From Prorocentrum cordatum (Eukaryota; Sar; Dinophyceae; Prorocentrales; Prorocentraceae): DNA of 64,000 nt. The stretch's first letter is position 1; each line of letters starts with the position of its first letter. Under the pieces are notes generated by a model. The model was not told the DNA's origin. It saw nothing but the letters and a program-made list of their open reading frames with translations, and did no database searches. A program made the position numbers and the translations under genes. This document shows positions 1-10,436 of this stretch, in pieces. The stretch covers positions 565,870 through 629,869 of the forward strand of contig CAUYUJ010000359.1 of assembly GCA_963575745.1 (NCBI GenBank), written 5' to 3'.

Positions 1-277
1 GCGGCCGCCCAGGAGCGCGACAACGACCCGTTGCCCGCCACAGCCTGGACTTGTTGCAATTTCTGCCGCTGCACTGCTGCGAGGCTGCTGGGAGATCTCG
101 CATCTGTATGCCAGGAAGCCGGAAGCACATGGGGCCCCCCGACGCATCGAGCCCAAGATGCGCTCGTTCTCATGACCAGGTCCCTGCGTTTTTGGGTCTT
201 CCAGGCAGAACATGTGCCCAAAGATGAGGTCGGGGGAGGGACGTTCAATGGATCCTCCCCCCACTTCGGGGATCTTA
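1..277. other. no gene recognised
   Basis: ORFs here are overlapping GC-rich frames without recognisable domains. Nothing supports a gene. Confidence 0.5.
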
Positions 278-402
278 TGACCCGGGTCAATCCAGACCCG
301 GGTCAGTCAGGCCTTGCAGGCTCCTGCAAGATTCTGCAAGATCCTGCACCCAAGCCTAGGCCAATGCGACCCTGGCGCTGCAGGATCCTGCAAGATCCGG
401 CG
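278..402. repeat. dispersed repeat O, copy 1 (GGATCCTGCA-rich)
   Basis: The segment has the pattern GACCCGGGTCA, then GCCTTGCAGG, then iterated CCTGCAAGAT/GGATCCTGCA words, then CACCCAAGCCT. The same order recurs at about 34638-34745. The repeated word is short and near-palindromic, so the element could fold back. No coding potential is apparent. Confidence 0.6.
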
Positions 403-850
403 CTCTGGCTGCCCCCCCTTTGCATTGACCCCCGTCTCTCGAGCCCCGACCCCTGGCGCCCGACCCGCCCCCGGCGCCCGCCCAAAAGATCGGTGGCAGC
501 ATCGCGCGGCGGCGCCACGGGACACCGGAAGCACATGGCTTGATTCCGGTGTGGGAGTTCTCTGGGAGGCCACGCGCTGGACGTGCAGAAGCCCGCCTCC
601 CACGGCCATTCGAAAAAATGGCCGAGTTCCAGAAAGACCTGCTGCCGCCACGTGCGCCCACGAGGGGGCAACGCTCGGGGGGACTGGCCCAAGGCGAGAC
701 GGAGCTGCAACCTGGTCACGTCTCGCCGATAGGTCGGCGGCAAGCCCCCGAGGGCGAAGCCTCGTGCTCCCGGGTGGGGGAGGCCATCGGATTCCAGACC
801 GGCGCTCGGTGGGCGATTCGGGGCAGATGCATCCCCGTCCAGCCTACTCT
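403..850. other. no gene recognised
   Basis: Overlapping open frames exist on both strands, but none has a recognisable domain or a convincing protein-like composition. Confidence 0.45.
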
Positions 851-851
851 C

Positions 852-1010
852 AGGTTGGGCATGTCCTCCTACAGGCGAATCTTGGACGAGCAGCAAACAA
901 TCGCCAAACAATGCTCAAACATCTTCGAAAATACAAGAAAACCGTGCCCATACAGTGATTTGACTATTCTTGAATATTCCTCCTGTAGAGGGACATGCCC
1001 GACTTGAACC
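852..1010. mobile_element. MITE-like inverted-repeat element, family A copy 1
   Basis: The element is about 159 bp. It starts AGGTTGGGCATGTCC-TCCTACAGG and ends CCTGTAGA-GGGACATGCCCGAC-TTGAACCT, which is the inverted repeat of the start. The core is AT-rich (CAAACAAT, TTTGACTATTCTTGAATATTCC) against a GC-rich background. At least nine more copies occur in this window. It has no ORF, so it would be non-autonomous. Confidence 0.75.
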
Positions 1011-1504
1011 TGTTCCGTCCGAAGGTTGGCCTCGGTTTTGGGACACAACTCGGGTCCTGTGGCGGCCGGTCGGCACGATCCGGACAGCCCTGGGCGCCCC
1101 TCGGCGAGGCGCAGCCGCTGGAACGCACCCCGGGGCTACGAGAACGCACGAACACATCTGAAAACCTCAAGCACCACCCACCCACCCACCCTAACCTTGC
1201 CCCAGCTTCCTGGCGTGGACTTGGCCTGGGTGAGCCATCATAGGGGGTCTCTGTGGACCTCCGCGGCCTTAGCATAGACATGTTTTCGATTGGATTTCGT
1301 CCAGATTTCGACCACCCCTCTTCACCCGTGCGTCCAGATTTCGTCCAGATGTCGATCGACCATCCGACGAAATCTGCACGAGATACCCCCAACCACAAGG
1401 AATTGTGGGACCCCCCTGAGGCTCCCGTGAAGGACTACACGATCTTTCGGCGACAAGCGAGGGGGGGAAGTGAGAAGGGGGAGGTCTTCTCAGAAGGCGG
1501 CGGG
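1011..1504. other. no gene recognised
   Basis: GC-rich intergenic sequence. I see no domain-bearing ORF and no clear repeat ends. Confidence 0.4.
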
Positions 1505-1670
1505 GCTTCTCAGAAGCCATCAGGCAAAATCGAATCGGCGGAAATCGGGATGCTAGTAGGCCTCTATAGAGAAATCGGAGCCCAAGTCGGAATCCGAAGT
1601 CGAATCGAATCGGAATCGGACGCCATCGAAATCGAATAGGAGTCGAAATGAGCTGCCCGTGACGGCCTCG
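1505..1670. repeat. dispersed repeat J, copy 1 (AATCGAATCGGA-rich)
   Basis: Clusters of ATCGAATCGGAATCGG-type words end in ATCGAAATGAGC. A similar arrangement occurs at about 36530-36790, where GAATCGAAATGAGCCC closes the segment. It looks like a simple-sequence-derived dispersed repeat; no gene is supported. Confidence 0.45.
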
Positions 1671-1802
1671 ACGCTCATTCGACATTCATCGACGCTATCT
1701 CATGGACTCCCAGACGCTAGTCGACGCTAGCCACGCTGTCCATATCAAAACCATCGAAACCCAAGAAACCCAGGGCACACAACCCCTTATCATAATCTTT
1801 GT

Positions 1803-2100
1803 TGGGGCTATGGCAATGGGGCTATAGGGCTATAGGGCTATGGGGCTATGGGGATATAGGGCTAGAGGGCTTGGGCTATAGGGCTATGGAGCTACAGGGC
1901 TATTGGGCTATGAGGCTATAGGGTTATAGGGCTATAACGTTAGAGAGCTAGATGGCTAGAGGGCTGGAAAACTATAGGGCTACAGGGCTTTAGGGCTGCA
2001 GGGTAATTGGGCTACTATAAGGCTATAGGGCTATAGGGTTGTAAGGTTATAACGCTAGAAGGCTATAGGGCTCTAGTGCTAATTATAGGGCGATGGGGCT
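1803..2100. repeat. GGGCTATA minisatellite
   Basis: About 300 bp of imperfect tandem GGGCTATA/GGGCTATGG units (8-9 bp). Sporadic variants such as GGGTTATA and GCTAGAGG mark an older, diverging array. No coding function is suggested. Confidence 0.85.
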
Positions 2101-2196
2101 CCCGGGCACCCGGGCGGGCCGCCAAAATCGGCGACGCAGCTAACCTAATCATATGAATCCGCTAGGACCCCTACAGAGGCAAGCTCTAATTCGGGG

Positions 2197-2370
2197 AAAA
2201 CCACATAAACATAAACCTTTGGCGCTCCTCGCGGATTTCTCGGATCCGCGCTGGACCTCCCTGGCGCTCGGAGCGCGCCAGGGGCGGCGCCGGAGACGCT
2301 GCCAGGGGGGCCCAGCGCAGATCCAAGAAATCCGCGCGGAGCGCCAATAGTTTATGTGCATGTGGTTTTT
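2197..2370. mobile_element. foldback element, family F copy 1
   Basis: Almost the whole 174 bp is one inverted repeat. The left arm reads AAAACCACATAAACATAAAC, then GGCGCTCC, GCGGATTTCT and GATCCGCGCTGG. The right arm is its complement (CCAGCGCAGATC, AGAAATCCGCGCGGAGCGCC, GTTTATGTGCATGTGGTTTT). Further copies lie at 21206-21358, 21922-22070 (right arm truncated) and about 40386-40515 (right arm only). Confidence 0.75.
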
Positions 2371-2800
2371 GCTTCGAGTGGCGGCCTCGAGCACCTCCCC
2401 GAGCTCGTCTGACCTGGAGCGCACCGCGGCGCCGCCCCGGGCCCACGCCGCGAGCAGCAGGGCGCGCCCCGCGGCCCCGCGCGGCCGCGGGGCGCGCCGC
2501 GCGGCCGGCGCAGAGGCCGCGGGGGCGGCCATCGCTCTCGCCGCGAGGGCCGCGCACGCGCTGCTGGCGGGCAGGGTGCGCTCGTCGGAGGAGGGCCTTC
2601 TGTTGACTACCTGGACCTCCTCGCGCTGTGAAAAAATCACGACGGGAGGTCTTTCGCAATGTTTTGCCTCTGGGGGCCCTTACCGGGCCTCGGGACTGTC
2701 AAAAAACGACTCCAGATGAAAAACCGGTCCCTGGGAAGGGGTCCAGACCTCTGGGGGTCGACGTTGTGAAACAAGTCACGACGTAGGGGATCTGGGTACC

Positions 2801-2966
2801 TACAGTCAACCCGTATCACAAGGATGCAAGGGCGTTGGAGGGCCATGTCGACACTTTGCGAGCGGGGCGATGCCAACGGAAGCGGCCAAGGAGGGTCCGA
2901 GGAGGCAAGGATGCAAGAGTACCCTCTTGGGATAGGTGCCCATCCTTACTATGCGGGTTGACTGTA
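2801..2966. mobile_element. MITE-like element, family C copy 1
   Basis: The 166-bp element has terminal inverted repeats TACAGTCAACCCGTAT and ATGCGGGTTGACTGTA. The inner part (AAGGATGCAAGGGC, CGAGCGGGGC, AACGGAAGCGGCCAAGG) recurs at 8120-8296, 8909-9072 and, interrupted by another element, at 40060-40376. Confidence 0.75.
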
Positions 2967-3060
2967 CCTACCAGACCACCCCAGCCTAACCTGAAAACCT
3001 AGATTTCGGGCTGGGGGGGTAATTACGGGTTCCACATGGGCTTCTGCAGTGTTCCCCAGC
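2960..3060. repeat. dispersed repeat N, copy 1
   Basis: The block CTACCAGACCACCCCA, CCTAACC, ATTTCGGG, ACGGGTTCCACATG also occurs at about 10676-10752. It abuts and slightly overlaps the right end of family C copy 1. Confidence 0.5.
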
Positions 3061-3179
3061 GCCCCCCCCCCACTGGGTGTGGAGGGCTGATGGGGGCCTT
3101 CGTGTTGGCTTGGGGCGGTTCGGTGAGTGGTGATCTGTGGCAACTCATGGGGGCCTCTCATGCCATCTCGCACTGACGT

Positions 3180-3530
3180 TACAATCGGCACGAACGGCGA
3201 CGCAAAATCGACGCTTCATCGACGCTGATCGGCGCGAGATCGGCGCGTTATATCCTCGATTACTAGACGCACAAGGCTTCCATGATTTGCGACTGGAAGG
3301 GTCCCTTCCCCGATCACTGGATACTGGAGTTTTCCAGTCGCGACGGGCGACATCGGTCGGTACCAATTTTGCTTCAAATACTGATGGAATCGGTCGCGAC
3401 AGATTGGCTTCAAAATCGGTCGCGACACATATGTTGCGATCGGTCGCGACATATTTTTGCGATCTGCCCCGACCTATTTGGAGTGCAGGTCGGTCGCTAC
3501 CGATCGCGACCGAAAAAATGAGTATTTAAT
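3180..3530. repeat. GGTCGCGAC-rich repeat and GATCGGCG segment
   Basis: From about 3330 the sequence iterates ATCGGTCGCGACA-type words, including CAAAATCGGTCGCGAC. A related stretch is at about 25770-25855. The part at 3180-3290 (CGACGCTGATCGGCGCGAGATCGG, CTTCCATGATTTGC) resembles 53630-53760. No gene is supported. Confidence 0.5.
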
Positions 3531-3657
3531 GCTTTGGGTGAGATCTGGGCGTTCCATGTTTTTACACCGGGCGCTGTCGCACGGCTTCGGGGCCAGGGGT
3601 AATCACCGATCGATCCGGCTCGGGGAAATCCAGCAGAACGATGGGGTCTAGGGATGG

Positions 3658-3845
3658 AGGCCTCCGATAGGGGGTTGGAGTACATAGGGGCGGAGGATCG
3701 CGCCGCAACGGCGATGTAACGGCGATGCATCCGCGACGTTGACGATGCATCGGCGCCGTCGGCGTAGAGAAACTCTGGCTCCACATCGGGCCACATCGTC
3801 GATGCAAAGTCGACCCCATTTACTCGAACCCCACTTGGGAGGCCT
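3658..3845. mobile_element. inverted-repeat element, family B copy 1
   Basis: The ends are AGGCCTCC-GATAGGGG and CCCCACTTGGGAGGCCT. The core iterates CGGCGATGCATC-type palindromic words. This copy is the most diverged of eight family B copies. Confidence 0.55.
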
Positions 3846-4555
3846 GGGGTCTAGAATTATGTTCCCATCGTGCTTAAAGACGGCATCCCACAACTAATGC
3901 CGAGCACCCAGAAAAGTATCGAAACAGTACATGCCCGACACGCAAACGCAGTGTCAAACGAGTGTCGCCTCCCAGGGTCCGACACGTGAAAACCCCACAA
4001 TTTCGGTAATTACTGTTTTGGTGCTCGACTTTGACCCTGGTGATCAAGGCTTAAATGAGATGGAACATCAGAAGTCTCGAAATCTGGTCATAAATTCTCG
4101 CGATGTTGGCACTTTTCGTAACGCCGGGTCTCAGGGGCCGGCCAAGACAACGCTGACCCTCCCTGGCCCGCCTCGAAGACTGGGCCAGGGTGGACTCGGG
4201 AAGGAGTCCCGGTACAGATCCGAAGCGGACTTGGGCCAGGCGGGAGAGCCCCCGTGCTGTAGCCGCTGGCAGGTCTGCGCTGGATCGGATCGCGAGATCG
4301 GATCGGATCGACAGCGAGCCGTCCCGAAGCGGATCGGCATCGAACCGCCGCGCCCCACTTCCGGCCGGCCCTTGCCGATGCCGGCGAATGGAGCCGGATC
4401 GCATCGAGTCGGAGTCGCGGCCCCAGCCGGCGAGTCGGAGCGCATCGAGGCGGATCGTCGGCGGCCCTGACTGGCCCTCCTCCGAACGCAGCGAAACAAG
4501 TGCAGCACATGCGCACACCGTGGAGATCCGCGCGGGCTTCTGGGCTCGGCGCTGG
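3846..4555. other. no gene recognised
   Basis: Mixed-composition intergenic sequence with GATCGGATCG-type words around 4270-4330. ORFs crossing it gain length mainly from the flanking triplet repeats. I see no real domain. Confidence 0.4.
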
Positions 4556-4559
4556 ACCA

Positions 4560-5060
<501 letters not shown>

Positions 5061-5431
5061 CCGTCTCTGCCTGGTGTTTCTGCTCCTCGCCTTCCCATGC
5101 TCGCATGATCGCGTCCACTCTTCCTCTCCTCATCCTTCTCTCCCTCTTCCTCGTCCCCCTCCTCGTCCCGCTCACTCTACCCCCCCCCTGTCCTGAGGGG
5201 CAACGTGAGGGGGGACCGGCTCGGAGGGGAAACATCGACTGGAATCGACGACATAGCGCCGAAAGATCGGCTATGTTATACGACGAAGCCAGGAGGAGGA
5301 AACATTGGGGGGAATATACATAAAAAAATCCGCCGACCCTGTCGGCGTGTGTGAGGGGCTTTTCCGTTCGAGCCGTCATCTCCGTCATTCTTTGTACTCG
5401 TCGTCTCTGTCCTTCCCTTTCCCTGGGAGAC
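5061..5431. other. no gene recognised
   Basis: CT-rich then mixed sequence between a microsatellite and a satellite. The words ACGACGAAGCCAGGAGGAGG near 5280 resemble the left end of family G elements, so this may be a family G remnant. Confidence 0.4.
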
Positions 5432-6801
5432 CTCTTCCCCTGGGCTCCAGCCAAGCCGACCTTGAGCAACCTCGTAATTGAGTCGAAGGGAAGCCCCTTC
5501 CCTTTGATCCCTCCCCCGCCGGGAGGGGGGGGGGGTAGCGACCCCCCCCCCGGGTCAGATACGACGCCCCCCCCTGGGACTCCTCTTCCCCTGGGCTCCA
5601 GCCAAGCCGACCTTGAGCAAGCCCCTTGAGCAACCTCGTAATTGAGTCGAAGGGAAGCCCCTTCCCTTTGATCCCTCCCCCGCCGGGAGGGGGGGGGGTC
5701 GACCCCCCCCCCGGGTCAGACCTGGGACTCCTCTTCCCCTGGGCTCCAGCCAAGCCGACCTTGAGCGTAATTGAGTCGAAGGGAAGCCCCCCTTTGATCC
5801 CTTGTCGACCCCCCCCCCGGGTCAGATACGACGCCCCCCCCTGGGACTCCTCTTCCCCTGGGCTCCAGCCAAGCCGACCTTGAGCAACCTCGTAATTGAG
5901 TCGAAGGGAAGCCCCTTCCCTTTGATCCCTCCCCCGCCGGGAGGGGGGGGGGGTAGCGACCCCCCCCCCGGGTCAGATACGACGCCCCCCCCTGGGACTC
6001 CTCTTCCCCTGGGCTCCAGCCAAGCCGACCTTGAGCAACCTCGTAATTGAGTCGAAGGGAAGCCCCTTCCCTTTGATCCCTCCCCCGCCGGGAGGGGGGG
6101 GGGGTGTCGACCCCCCCCCCGGGTCAGATACGACGCCCCCCCCTGGGACTCCTCTTCCCCTGGGCTCCAGCCAAGCCGACCTTGAGCAACCTCGTAATTG
6201 AGTCGAAGGGAAGCCCCTTCCCTTTGATCCCTCCCCCGCCGGGAGGGGGGGGGGGTAGCGACCCCCCCCCCGGGTCAGATACGACGCCCCCCCCTGGGAC
6301 TCCTCTTCCCCTGGGCTCCAGCCAAGCCGACCTTGAGCAACCTCGTAATTGAGTCGAAGGGAAGCCCCTTCCCTTTGATCCCTCCCCCGCCGGGAGGGGG
6401 GGGGGGGTAGCGACCCCCCCCCCGGGTCAGATACGACGCCCCCCCCTGGGACTCCTCTTCCCCTGGGCTCCAGCCAAGCCGACCTTGAGCAACCTCGTAA
6501 TTGAGTCGAAGGGAAGCCCCTTCCCTTTGATCCCTCCCCCGCCGGGAGGGGGGGGGGGGGTCGACCCCCCCCCCGGGTCAGATACGACGCCCCCCCCTGG
6601 GACTCCTCTTCCCCTGGGCTCCAGCCAAGCCGACCTTGAGCAACCTCGTAATTGAGTCGAAGGGAAGCCCCTTCCCTTTGATCCCTCCCCCGCCGGGAGG
6701 GGGGGGGGGTAGCGACCCCCCCCCCGGGTCAGATACGACGCCCCCCCCTGGGACTCCTCTTCCCCTGGGCTCCAGCCAAGCCGACCTTGAGCAACCTCGT
6801 A
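5432..6801. repeat. 151-bp satellite array, about ten units
   Basis: CTCTTCCCCTGGGCTCCAGC starts a unit near 5432, 5582, 5731, 5850, 6001, 6152, 6302, 6454, 6605 and 6757. The period is about 151 bp, with one short unit of about 119 bp. Each full unit has a run of 9-12 G, a 4-6 nt loop (TAGCGA, GTCGA) and a run of 8-10 C. It also has an AAGGGAAGCCCCTTCCCTTT palindrome. Open frames across it are repeat products. Units are nearly identical apart from homopolymer length and two internal deletions. Confidence 0.92.
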
Positions 6802-6829
6802 ATCTCTTGCTGCGCATTGCGAACAGGGT

Positions 6830-6985
6830 CGGCGGCACCGGCCGTCAGGCCTTCGCAATCTCTGAGACCTGGCTGCCCTGGACGATGTATCGGGCGCCGT
6901 GGCCCTCTCAGAGAGTTCCGGAACGCTCTGAGAGCATTCTGGAACGCTCTGGAAAGGGACTTATCCTCGTCCCGCCGACGATAGC
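6830..6985. mobile_element. dispersed element, family G copy 1
   Basis: The segment has the order ATCTCTGAGA, GATGTATCGGGCGCCG, TCAGAG, TTCCGGAACGCTCTG, CATTCTGGAACGCTCTGGAA, TTATCCTCGTCC. The same order is at 8334-8507 and 21532-21732. The left end is missing here, where it joins the satellite array. Confidence 0.6.
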
Positions 6986-7154
6986 GAATCCATGCGTTCC
7001 CGGGCAGGATGGGCAATCGGGGCCTGCTCGGCGATGGATGGGTGAACGGGGGCCGACGCATGCCTCCTTGAGCCCTTCCTCCCCTGACGTTGCCTCTGGG
7101 CTCACCTTGGGGCGCGACCTCCTGGGGGAGCGAGATAGGGAGGGGGAGGAAGAG

Positions 7155-7255
7155 AGGTGGGGGGGCGGAGGAGGAGGAGGAGGAGAAGGAGGAGGAGGGG
7201 GCGGAGGAGGAGGAGGAGGAGGGAGAAGAAGGGAGGGAGGAGGAGGGAGGTGCCC
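7155..7255. repeat. (GGA)n microsatellite
   Basis: Imperfect GGA/GGGGGA repeats. ORFs through it are poly-Glu, poly-Gly or poly-Arg. Confidence 0.85.
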
Positions 7256-7416
7256 TGCTCGGGCCCAGAAGGCCCCCCTTCCGGGCCCCCCCAAGGGCAT
7301 CTTTACTCTGCCGCCCTCGCTGCCCTCCAAGTTGTTATCGCCCCCCCGTCCACTGCGCGCGCCCGCCGATCTCGGGTCACACGTCGGCTCTCTGGCGGCC
7401 CCTCGGGGCTAGATCT

Positions 7417-7652
7417 GGGTCGGGCATGTGCTGCCAGACAGGCGGAGCGTGGACGAAAAATCAGACATAGCCCAAACATGCCCAAACAAATCAAAACTAG
7501 TACAAACAGCAAAAAAGTTTCCAAACGGCGTTTTCTAATGATCGATCACATAATCAATCGCAAGATTCATATGACTAATTTCCAAATCGTCCACTGATTG
7601 GGGTTTTCTCAGGTGTCAATTTGACTGTGTTTGAGCATTCGATGCCCGACCT
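7417..7652. mobile_element. family A element, diverged copy
   Basis: It starts GGTCGGGCATGTGCTGCCAGACAGGCGGA and ends TTTGAGCATTCGATGCCCGACCTG. The CAAACATGCCCAAACAAATC core is typical of family A. At 236 bp it is longer than other copies, with about 80 extra AT-rich bases in the middle. Confidence 0.55.
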
Positions 7653-7797
7653 GCACGCGCCCAGGACGTCCTCGGCGACGCGCAGCCTCCGGAGGCAGCA
7701 CCCCTCTGAGGCCAGCGAGCGCCCGCCCCCTCGGAGGCGCAGCCTCTGGAGGCAGCAGCCCCCCCCAGGGCCAGAGAGCCGCGGAGAACCTACGGTC

Positions 7798-7953
7798 AGG
7801 TTGGGCATGTCCTCCTACAGGGGGATGTTCGACGAAGAATCAAACATAGTAACAACAATAATCAAACATGGTCAACGAACACTCAACAAAATCGACCCTG
7901 GACTATGTTTATGCTACTTTTAGATACTCCTCCTGTACAGGGACGTGCGCGAC
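7798..7953. mobile_element. MITE-like family A element
   Basis: It starts AGGTTGGGCATGTCCTCCTA and ends CCTCCTGTACAGGGACGTGCGCGAC, an imperfect inverted repeat. The AT-rich core has CAAACATGGTCAACG. Family I copy 1 starts directly at its right end. Confidence 0.7.
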
Positions 7954-8112
7954 TTCGGCGTTGGTTTCTGACACCGCGGGGATCGTTCGGCCTTGAGCGA
8001 TCGGCCGTTTCCGAAACGCCCAAGTCGTCCCGCATCGAGCGAATCTGGGTCGGTTGCGGCGTTCAAAGTTGAACGCCGCTGGCGGGGTCGCCGCCGGTCG
8101 ACACGACACGAA
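7949..8112. mobile_element. foldback element, family I copy 1
   Basis: The element has GCGTTGGTTTCTGACACCGC, GGATCGTTCGGCCTTGAGCG and GGCGTTCAAAGTTGAACGCC, then TGGCGGGGTCGCCGCCGGTC-GACACGAC. Self-complementary blocks let much of it fold. Copies occur at 39822-40003 and in every unit of the 27.3-33.6 kb gene array. Confidence 0.65.
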
Positions 8113-8119
8113 CCCACCG

Positions 8120-8296
8120 TACAGTCAACCTGTATCATAAGGATGTGCGGTAAGGATGGTGCAAGGGCCTCGGACGCCCATGTGAACGTTTTTCGAGCGG
8201 GGCGCAGCCAACGAAAGTGGCCAAGGATTGGCCGAGGCGAGGGTGCAAGGGAACCCTTAAGAGAATTGCCCACCCTTCCTATGCGGGTTGACTGTA
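8120..8296. mobile_element. MITE-like element, family C copy 2
   Basis: The 177-bp element starts TACAGTCAACCTGTATC and ends ATGCGGGTTGACTGTA. The interior matches copies 1 and 3 (AAGGATG, CGAGCGGGGCG, GTGGCCAAGGATTGG, AAGGGAACCCTTAAG). Confidence 0.75.
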
Positions 8297-8333
8297 CGAA
8301 CAAACGACCGAAAATCTCTTTTGCCCCCCTAAG

Positions 8334-8507
8334 ACGAAGCCAGGACGAAGACAACATAGGGTGAGGTCAAATCGAGAATCTATGAGATCTGGCGGTTCTG
8401 GAGGATGTCTCGGGCGCCGCGGCCTTCTCAGAGCGTTCCGGAACGCTCTGCCAGCATTCCGGAACGCTGTGGAACAAATTGATCCTCGTCCTAGCCCCGT
8501 CCGAAGC
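8334..8507. mobile_element. dispersed element, family G copy 2
   Basis: It starts GACGAAGCCAGGACGAAGAC and ends ATCCTCGTCCTAGCCCCGTC, an imperfect inverted repeat. Between them lie CGGGCGCCGCGGCC and two TTCCGGAACGCTCTG-type palindromes. Confidence 0.65.
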
Positions 8508-8908
8508 ACCCCTGAGGCCAAAAAACCGCGGAGAACCTACGAACAAACAACCGAAAACCTGTCTCACCCCCCCCTCGTTCCGCCCTCCGCCCCGTCTTAG
8601 GAGGCAACTACTGGGAGGTCTTCGTCGGAAGGCTTAGGGAGGATTGAGCCCCGTTGGGGGGCTTAGGCCGCGGATTGAACGGGGCTGAGCCAGCTTCAGC
8701 GGGGTAAAACCATGTTCAGCGGGATTTAGCAAGATTTCGAACCAAGGCGCAATCAGAATGTGACCTCCCGGGAGCTGCCGGGATGAAGGCGTGGACGACG
8801 AAACGCTGCGGATCGGGAGAGGGCGTGGGCGGTGCCCCCGCCAGGGAGACCACGGGGGAGACCACGACGAGCCCATCCAGACCGGCCACTGGCCCTGCTC
8901 CATCTCCT

Positions 8909-9072
8909 CACAGTCGGCCCGTATCATAAGGATGCGCGATAAGGACGCATGGGCCTTGGACGCCCATTTGGGAGCTTGTCGAGCGCGACCAACGAAAAGA
9001 TGGACCGAGGAGGTAAAGATGCAAGGGAACCCTTGGGAAGGTTGCTAGTCCTTGCTATGCGGGTTGACTGTA
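8909..9072. mobile_element. MITE-like element, family C copy 3
   Basis: It starts TCACAGTCGGCCCGTATC and ends ATGCGGGTTGACTGTA. The interior shows AAGGATGCGCGATAAGG and GCAAGGGAACCCTTGGG. Confidence 0.7.
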
Positions 9073-9074
9073 CA

Positions 9075-9205
9075 GTGGAGGTCAGTCCGCGAGAAATCTT
9101 CCACAAGAAACCCAACCCTGAGACCCCAGGGCGTCCATGGATTTTTGGTGTGGGAGCGTCACGCGCTCCACAGCAGAACCATCGAGACCTAAGCGCGCAG
9201 AACGC
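9075..9205. repeat. dispersed repeat, family H copy 1
   Basis: The block CACAAGAAACCCAACCCTGA, GACCCCAGGGCGTCCATGGA, TTTTTGGTGTGGGAGCGTCA, CCATCGAGACC also occurs at 21365-21535, 37058-37255 and, inverted, at 49205-49418. This copy is truncated at the right. Confidence 0.65.
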
Positions 9206-9920
9206 TGCTATCGCATCGCGCTCAGCGATCGGGGGGGCCCGATGAGCCCGCACCCAAGGGCACTCCTGCGAAGGGTCACTCTTACGTGCAGTCGCTGTAC
9301 GCCGGGGGGAAGGCGTGGCTGCCGATACCCTTCTGGCTCGTGAGTTCCATCACCCCGCTGGGGGAGGGAGGCCCCGACCAGCCCTCCGGGGCGTATGCCT
9401 TGGGCCTCTTCCAAAGCCGTGCCGTCCTGGGCTCCGACAGGGGTGGCCCTGGGCACAGGCGGGCGACGACGAGAGGGGGCTTGTGCAAGAAGCCATGGCG
9501 ACTTCACGCTGCGGCTTACGCGAGCTACAAGCGTGGCACGACACGTTCGGGGATGGACATAACCCCCTTCAGCAAAACGTGGTTTAGTGAAAACGACCTG
9601 GGGCCCAACCTGGCGGGCGCAAGCCTGGAAAACGACGGCCGCGGTGCCCTCTCGAGAACCGAAAACGGACGATTCACACATCGACGTGCCAACCCCCGAC
9701 ACGTCTGAAACGAGGGCGTTCCCGCGCGGCCTCGCGCGGGAACCTTACTATACGCGCGACTGCCCGCGCAATCGAATCCGTGTTCTTCCGTCGCCCAGGT
9801 GGTCTTGGGCACAGGTGCCCCAGCGAGCGCCAAGGAGGGATGCCTCGGCGGCCCCAGTGGCTCCCCAGGCGAGGCCCAGAAGGAGTCGAGTATCCGTTAG
9901 GGGGGTGGCAGCATCTTTTT
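9206..9920. other. no gene recognised
   Basis: Open frames on both strands reach about 165 aa but lack recognisable domains. The codon composition looks no more protein-like in one frame than in the others. Function is unknown; a short diverged gene or element cannot be excluded. Confidence 0.4.
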
Positions 9921-10365
9921 AAATGTTCATTTGTTGTTTGTTATTTGTTTCTTTTTTGTTTATTGATTTGTTGTTTTTAAAAAGGGGTGGCATCAAATAT
10001 GGGGGTGAAGAAGCGCGCAGCCTTCGTGCACCCTCTGGGCCCGCGGTGGCAGCTCAGGGGCCTCTCGGGGCCCCCCGAAGGCCACTCTTCTGCAGTCCCA
10101 GATCCCCCCCCCCACTCCTGGCCCCCCCTTTGCCGTCCGCCCGAACGAGACCCCCGAGGCCCCCAACAGGGTCCGGAAAGCGACGGACACCGGGGCCCAA
10201 GGACAACTTCAGCCCTTCCTCGCGGCCCCGTCGTCGGGCTTCGCGGAGCCAGGGCGACGAGGAGGGAGGAGGGAAATCCCCAGTCCAGGCGCAAGACTGC
10301 TGATGAGCCGCTGGCTGCGGCTGAAGCTAGCGCGAGCCTGAACAAAAGCAAGAACCCCCTCTCTC

Positions 10366-10367
10366 AT

Positions 10368-10408
<41 letters not shown>

Positions 10409-10436
10409 CCATATATGTGCATATATATATATACAT
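10366..10436. repeat. (TA)n microsatellite
   Basis: About 70 bp of ATATATAT with a central TGTATATCCATATATGTGCA variant. Confidence 0.9.

Noticed and set aside
5432-6801. Regular 151-bp array considered as a CRISPR array
   Set aside because: Whole units are repeated, with no unique spacers, in a eukaryotic context.
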